A DNA stretch of 64,000 nucleotides from DASQZK01 sp963763215 (GTDB lineage: Bacteria; Bacteroidota; Bacteroidia; Bacteroidales; GCA-2748055). Of the stretch, positions 59,383 to 64,000 are shown in pieces; the stretch's first letter is position 1; every line of letters starts with the position of its first letter. The notes under the pieces were generated by a model. The model did not search any database. It saw only the letters and a list, made by a program, of their open reading frames with translations, and was not told the DNA's origin. The position numbers and the translations under genes are program-made. The stretch spans positions 124,001 through 188,000 of the forward strand of contig CAVXNX010000009.1 of NCBI GenBank assembly GCA_963763215.1. The letters run 5' to 3'.

Positions 59383-60114
59383 TCAAGTTGAAAGAAGTCC
59401 TTGCGTTTCAGGGTAGTCCACCGGGACCAACAGGCTTTCATCGGCAGGATCGACCTCACGGGCTGAGATTTTCCGGGAGATACTCCAGGCATCGAGTTGC
59501 GTGGGATCAGAAGGCTCCAACATTGGCGTCAGATCGGTCCGGCTGCTTCCCTGGCTGATCCAGTCTGCTTCGCCGGAAGCGGGCAGAATGACAGGCATCC
59601 GCTTTTTTGAATTATGAATTTTTTCGAGCAGGGCATTGGCCTTCGTGGTCACAATGCTGAAGGAATTGGTGATTTCCCCCGTTGACGGGTTTGTCCAGGT
59701 ATCGTACAAACCCGCAAAGGCGAAAGGCTGGTTGTCTTTTCGCCGGATATAAAAAGGGATCTTCTTCCCAGGGGCTGAATACCATTCAAAAAAGCCGTGG
59801 GCCAGCACGAGGCAACGCTTATGCCTGGCGGCCTCGCGAAATGAGGGTTTGTCCCAGAGGGTTTCGGCCCTGGCATTGCAGGTTTGGAGGCTGATCTTGC
59901 CGGCCGTGGGCTCATCTTTCACCCAGAACGGGATGAGGCCCCAGCGGAAAGTCTGGATCCGGTCGGGATCCTGGCTTGTAATGACCGGAAGATAGGGCTT
60001 TGAGAAGGCATTCAGGAAATAGCCCGGCATATACCGGGAGTCAAAAGGCATCGGAACATGGAACCGTTCCTCAAGCTGTTGCCTGGGCAGATTTATTTCA
60101 ACAAAATAGCACAT
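59383..60114 (-). CDS. yedK: SOS response-associated peptidase, SRAP/HMCES family
   Basis: Shields abasic sites in single-stranded DNA by forming a covalent link through Cys2 and later self-reversing. The protein (243 residues) starts MCYFVE, so Cys2 is in place after Met removal. Other active-site elements: RWGLIPFWVK, CNARAETLWDKPSFR, LAHGFFEWY (catalytic Glu) and the HNSKKRMPVIL histidine region. It lies near an S24 repressor and error-prone polymerases, which fits a DNA-damage role. Confidence 0.94.
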   Translation of the reverse strand: MCYFVEINLPRQQLEERFHVPMPFDSRYMPGYFLNAFSKPYLPVITSQDPDRIQTFRWGLIPFWVKDEPTAGKISLQTCNARAETLWDKPSFREAARHKRCLVLAHGFFEWYSAPGKKIPFYIRRKDNQPFAFAGLYDTWTNPSTGEITNSFSIVTTKANALLEKIHNSKKRMPVILPASGEADWISQGSSRTDLTPMLEPSDPTQLDAWSISRKISAREVDPADESLLVPVDYPETQGLLST

Positions 60115-60286
60115 CGGCGGTTAAAAATTAAAATCACGATCATCTGTAAGCATCATAAACATTTGTCAGATCTGATTGTTTTCAATGCTATATGTCCCGT
60201 TACGTTTCCGGAGGATGAAGGATGCGGCAGATCATGCATCCGGCAACACGGGTCCCTATTCAAGAATAGATAAAGAAACCTCCTGT

Positions 60287-60891
60287 ATGGACCACGATAA
60301 GAGAACATTACCCTACTTTCCGTTGAACATCAGCCTTCTTCCGGGAGAGGACCTTCCGCTCAGGATTTTTGAACCCCGTTACAAACAACTCATTAATGAT
60401 TGCGGGGAAGGAAAGGACAGTTTCGGGATACCCTTCCTGAAGAACTCCGAGATGCAGGCTTTTGGTTCCGAAGTCAGGGTCAAACAGATCGTTGCAACGA
60501 ATTCCATGGGTGAGATGGTAATCGTGGTGGAAGGTCTGAACAATTTTGAAGTGGTCAGTTTCCACGATCCCCTGCCCGGGAAAACTTTACAGTGGCGGCA
60601 GGATCCAGCTCCTCAACAATGATCAGCCGGTTCGCAGCAGGGAGTTACTGAAAGTGCTGCTGAGTTACACCAGTGAACTGGATCCCGAATTCCTGAAAGA
60701 TGTCAAGGGAAATGACGATTCTTCACAATGATGTTGCCAGGGCCCTGAACATGTCATCCGAGGAAAAATTCAGGTTCATCAGTCTGGGAACGAACGAGAG
60801 CCGGGAACGGTTCCTTCTCTCCCAGATGAACTACCTCGTCAAGCTCCGTGAACAGGAGAATCTTCTGAACAACGATTATTTCCTGAACTGA
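60287..60891 (+). CDS. Lon N-terminal (substrate-binding) domain protein (two frameshifts)
   Basis: About 200 residues, LON_substr_bdg domain only, without the AAA or protease parts of Lon. Family marks are PYFPLNISLLPGEDLPLRIFEPRYKQLI and the later VVEGLNNFEVV segment. Extra bases at 60581-60584 and 60705-60706 break the frame; restored, the C-terminal helical part runs through VLLSYTSELDPEFLKDV and SSEEKFRFISL to NNDYFLN. The start at 60287 (MDHDKRTLPYFPL) is chosen by family alignment. Such solo domains may bind or deliver substrates to proteases; this is not proven. Confidence 0.87.
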
Positions 60892-60944
60892 CCCCCGCCC
60901 TGTCTGTTTAACATAATGAACGGCGAATGCTGCCTGTTTCCCCC

Positions 60945-61745
60945 TCATTTCTTCATCTTCTTCTTAATATGGTCAACCTCATGCTTGAGTGCAGCGACGG
61001 TTTTCACCAGTTCATCATGTGGCATGACCGGATCGGGGATTTCCGAGCTGATGAAGTGGACAAACCTCCAGACCTCCCTGATTTCCCTGACGTCGACATC
61101 AAAAGGCTCATAAACCGGATTGAGGGAAAACAGGGTGAGAAGACCTTCCTCCTTGATTTTATTTTCGGCGATTTTAAAGACGATCCCATCGTCGAGTGTC
61201 AGGATGATGTAGGCCTCACCGTTCAGGATGGTGTTCCAGTCCTGCACGAATTCCCCCGTCACCCATGCCTTATCGGGTATGGGCAGCATTGAATCGCCGT
61301 TGAGCTGAAAGGTGCGGTATTTCTTTTTGGGAGAAAGGAAGGGCATCTGGAAGACCTGGAGTTCACTGATGAACTCCGGGTCGGAGAACCCGTTGATATA
61401 CCCTGCCCTGGCTTTTTCCGGGACCAGTTCGATATTGTCCTCATTTTCCTTGTTGACCGTTGTGGCCAGGATCCGGAGTTCTTTCCCGGCGATGTAAACA
61501 TCCTGACCATGCTCGAGCTGGTACAGCTGGCTTTCGGTGAGGGTCGACAGGTCGATTTTCAGCAGGGTATCCAGGGCAATGTTAAAATAGGAAGAGAATT
61601 TCAGCAGGATTTCCAGGCCGGGTTCGGCCACGCCGTTTTCATATCCGCTCAGCGTCGGTCTTTTCAGGCCCAGGGCAAACGCCAGGTCATCCTGGGTTTT
61701 GCCTCTGCGTTTGCGCAGCAGTTTGATGTTTGAACTGAAATACAT
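60945..61745 (-). CDS. XRE-type repressor with S24 (LexA-like) peptidase domain
   Basis: A 266-residue repressor. The N-terminal HTH (KLLRKRRGKTQDDLAFALGLKRPTLSGYENG) is followed by a linker with an Ala-Gly site (EKARAGYINGF) that matches the autocleavage position of LexA-like proteins, then the S24 fold with the serine in NGDSMLPIP and the lysine in GIVFKIAEN. A short C-terminal coiled coil ends in KKKMKK. It is divergent from the polymerase gene, with two palindromes between. It most likely represses the polymerase cluster until damage triggers cleavage. Confidence 0.9.
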   Translation of the reverse strand: MYFSSNIKLLRKRRGKTQDDLAFALGLKRPTLSGYENGVAEPGLEILLKFSSYFNIALDTLLKIDLSTLTESQLYQLEHGQDVYIAGKELRILATTVNKENEDNIELVPEKARAGYINGFSDPEFISELQVFQMPFLSPKKKYRTFQLNGDSMLPIPDKAWVTGEFVQDWNTILNGEAYIILTLDDGIVFKIAENKIKEEGLLTLFSLNPVYEPFDVDVREIREVWRFVHFISSEIPDPVMPHDELVKTVAALKHEVDHIKKKMKK

Positions 61746-61855
61746 GATGCGTTTTGTTTATCGCCAAAGGGAAAAACAGGCCCCGATTTCACCTTTCGCC
61801 TTCCCTTTGACCGTTGTTAAAAAATCATCGAAAATTTGGTTGAACTCATAAAAAT

Positions 61856-61893
61856 GATTAAATTATAATCGAAATAATGATTAAAAATTAATC
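61856..61893. promoter_or_regulatory. Paired operator candidate of the S24 repressor
   Basis: Two perfect palindromes of the same form, GATTA-N5-TAATC, at 61856-61870 and 61879-61893, with centres 23 bp apart (about two helical turns). They lie in the divergent region between the repressor and polymerase genes. Confidence 0.65.
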
Positions 61894-62001
61894 AAAAGTA
61901 AAACAAAAAGCGAACAAGTCAAGAGAGAAGAGAAAAAAATTAACCATCCCGGTTTTGGTCATGAATCGTGAAGATGGGTTATCTGGAATTTGCCAGGAGT
62001 T

Positions 62002-63177
62002 ATGGAAAGAAATATTGTACATATGGATCTGGACACGTTTTTCGTGTCGGTGGAGCGGCTGATGAACAGCAGTCTGAACGGCAAGCCGGTGATCATTGGC
62101 GGATCGTCGGACCGTGGAGTGGTGGCCAGCTGCAGTTATGAAGCGCGGCGTTACGGGGTTCATTCGGCCATGCCGATGAAGCTGGCCCGCAATCTGTGCA
62201 ATGAGGCCGTCGTGATTCGCGGCGACATGGAGCTTTACTCGCGGTATTCACGGATGGTGACGGAGGTGATTGCGGAAAAGGCGCCGGTATATGAGAAGGC
62301 TTCGGTTGATGAGCATTACATTGATATCAGCGGGATGGACCGGTTTTTCGGGTGTCTGAAGTGGACCGACGAGCTGAGGAACCGGATCATCCGGGAGACG
62401 GGGCTGCCGATTTCCTATGGGCTTGTCGGTGAACAAAACGGTATGTAAGATCGCCACCGGCGAAGCCAAGCCGAATGGCGGGAAAGGAGGTTCCCGGCAC
62501 CCTGGTCAGGCCCTTTCTCGATCCCCTGCCGATCCGCAAGATCCCGATGATCGGGAATCAGACCTTTCACCTGCTGCGGTCAATGGGGATCGTCACATGT
62601 CGGCACCCTGAGCCGGATCCCCCCGGAGATGATGGAAAAGCTGCTGGGCAAAAACGGCATGGAGATCTGGCGGCGGGCCAACGGCATCGATCATACGCCG
62701 GTGGTGCAGTATTCCGAGCGGAAGTCGATCAGTACCGAACGGACCTTTGACCAGGATACCACCGACGTGCTGCGGCTCCGCGAACTGATCACGGCCATGG
62801 TCGAGAAACTGGCCTATGAACTCCGGAAAAAGGAAAGGCTGACTTCCTGCGTCACGGTGAAGATCCGGTATTCCAATTTCGACACCCATACGCTGCAGAA
62901 AAGGATCGAATACACCTCTTTCGACCATGTGCTGATCCCGGTGGCCCGCGAACTTTTTGAACGGCTTTACCAGCGGCGCATGCTTATCAGGCTGGTCGGC
63001 GTCAGGTTCAGCCACCTGGTGCAGGGGGTTCAGCAGCTCAACATGTTCGAAGATACCCCCGAGATGGTCAACCTTTACCTGGCCGTCGACCGGCTCCGTA
63101 ACCGTTTCGGCAGGTATGCCGTGCACCGCGCCGTGGGCGACATGCGGGAAAACATCAGCGATGAGGAGGAAGAATGA
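62002..63177 (+). CDS. dinB: Y-family DNA polymerase, DinB/Pol IV type (three frameshifts)
   Basis: A translesion polymerase of about 390 residues. The palm has IVHMDLDTFFVSVE (metal aspartates) and KASVDEHYIDISG (catalytic D-E; D-EH in place of the usual DE-A), then SVNKTVCKIATGEAKPNG, helix-hairpin-helix repeats and a little-finger domain to the end. Extra bases near 62423-62424, 62487 and 62599 are corrected to join the parts. The start at 62002 (MERNIVHMD) is preferred to 61990. It is the first gene of an operon with the DnaE-type polymerase, 55 bp upstream. Confidence 0.9.
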
Positions 63178-63232
63178 AAGCGGTTTGGAGATCTGGGTTT
63201 GGCCCGAAAGTTTCAGAATTGAGATTTACCGC

Positions 63233-64000
63233 ATGTATTTAAACACCCATTCATATTACAGTCTCCGCTACGGCACCATGCCGCCGGAGAAGATCGTTGA
63301 AGAGGCCCTGAAGAACGGGGTGAAGGCGATGGCGCTTACCGATATCAACAATACCACGGGCATCATCGATTTCGTGAAGCTGTGCCTGGAAAACGGCATT
63401 CATCCCATCGCCGGCATTGAGTTCCGCGATCGGCGACCGGTACCTGTATACGGGACTGGCCCGTAACAACAAGGGGTTCCAGGCGCTGAACGAGTTCCTG
63501 ACCTCCCACAACGAAAGCGGGGATCCGCTGCCGGAAAGGGCGCCGGCGCTGACCGATGTATGGTTCGTTTACGGATGGCATAACCAGCCCGGGACGGCTG
63601 AAGGAATACGAACTGATCGGGGTGAGGCCGGGAGAGCTCAACCGCCTTCTCTCCTCCCCTTACCGCCACCGCCAGGACCGGCTGATCGTATGGCAGCCGG
63701 TGAGTTTTGCCGGCGCCATGGATTTCGACATCCACCGCCACCTGAGGGCCATCGACCATAACACCCTGCTGTCGAAACTCACCCCGGAAAACATGGGCAC
63801 CGACAAAGATGTGATGATCCCGGCCGATCTGCTGCTGTGCGCCTACGAGGATTACCCGCAGATCGTCCGCAACACGGAGGCCCTGATCCTCGACTGCCAT
63901 ATCGGGTTCGATTTCACCAGCATCAAAAACAAGCAAACCTTCACGGGCAGCCGCAATGATGATAAGGTGCTGCTCGAAAAGCTGGCCCTGGAAGGGCTGG
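63233..64000 (+). CDS. DNA polymerase III alpha subunit, DnaE-type (5' part; two frameshifts)
   Basis: The first 256 codons or so of a C-family polymerase. The N-terminal PHP domain shows NTHSYYSLRYGTMPPEKIVEEAL, AMALTDINNTTG and HPIAGIEFRIGDR. The usual LxxHSxYS/DHGN form is altered (NTHSYYS, TDINN), a feature of the secondary DnaE group. Extra bases near 63428 and 63588-63590 break the frame. The right edge truncates the gene. Its position after an S24 repressor and DinB matches the damage-inducible mutagenesis cassettes seen across Bacteroidota, so it is probably the error-prone copy and not the replicative subunit. Confidence 0.88.

Noticed and set aside
1..64000. tRNA genes, rRNA genes, CRISPR arrays, insertion sequences, prophage
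   Set aside because: I saw no cloverleaf with a TTCGA arm, no rRNA core sequence, no regularly spaced direct repeats and no transposase or integrase motifs. A tRNAscan or ISfinder run would be decisive.

Overview
The window looks like a chromosomal segment from a member of the Bacteroidota (Bacteroidia-like; Bacteroidales or a related order is my inference). The evidence is a TonB-dependent receptor paired with a DUF4249 lipoprotein, a second TonB-type outer-membrane barrel, a fused alpha-beta 2-oxoacid dehydrogenase E1, starts that mostly lack Shine-Dalgarno sequences, and several promoters of the Bacteroidota form TTTG-N19..21-TAnnTTTG. Coding density is high. I see no tRNA, rRNA, CRISPR array, transposase or prophage.

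Layout. 1-9457: clpC, gyrA, a TPR protein and an OmpR-type two-component pair. 9517-18351: pirin, a beta-CASP metallo-hydrolase, an Uup-like ABC-F ATPase, a cold-shock protein, a FemAB-like transferase, TypA/BipA and MsrA. 18510-25786: an expanded AmmeMemoRadiSam locus with two radical SAM enzymes, two MEMO domains, one AMMECR1 domain and a polytopic spermidine-synthase-like protein; a 167-bp palindromic element precedes the second radical SAM gene. 26262-28930: a BlaI/BlaR1-type pair with three operators built around its promoter. 29292-35775: miscellaneous metabolic, transport and envelope genes. 35748-38870: a translationally coupled SpoIIE phosphatase and OLD-like AAA ATPase. 40276-42518: zwf-pgl. 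43187-49158: outer-membrane receptors. 49549-55360: leuA, flavodoxin, and E1/E2 of a branched-chain-type 2-oxoacid dehydrogenase. 55630-58014: an unrecognised two-lobed protein and a serine hydrolase. 58312-58824: a strong candidate for an unassigned structured RNA of about 475 nt, with its own promoter and terminator. 59383-64000: a DNA-damage cluster (SRAP/HMCES, Lon-N-domain protein, S24 repressor, Y-family polymerase, DnaE-type polymerase).

Sequence quality matters here. About eighteen genes, including gyrA and dnaE, are interrupted by single-base indels, nearly all of them one extra base and often in a short homopolymer. In most cases removing one base restores a conserved protein, so I annotate these as whole genes with probable sequencing or assembly errors. 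They should not be read as pseudogenes without raw-read support.

The items most worth following up are the structured RNA at 58312-58787, the expanded AmmeMemoRadiSam locus (including a radical SAM enzyme with an apparent export signal), the unrecognised protein at 55630-56586, the phosphatase-OLD pair, and the palindromic element at 24382-24548.
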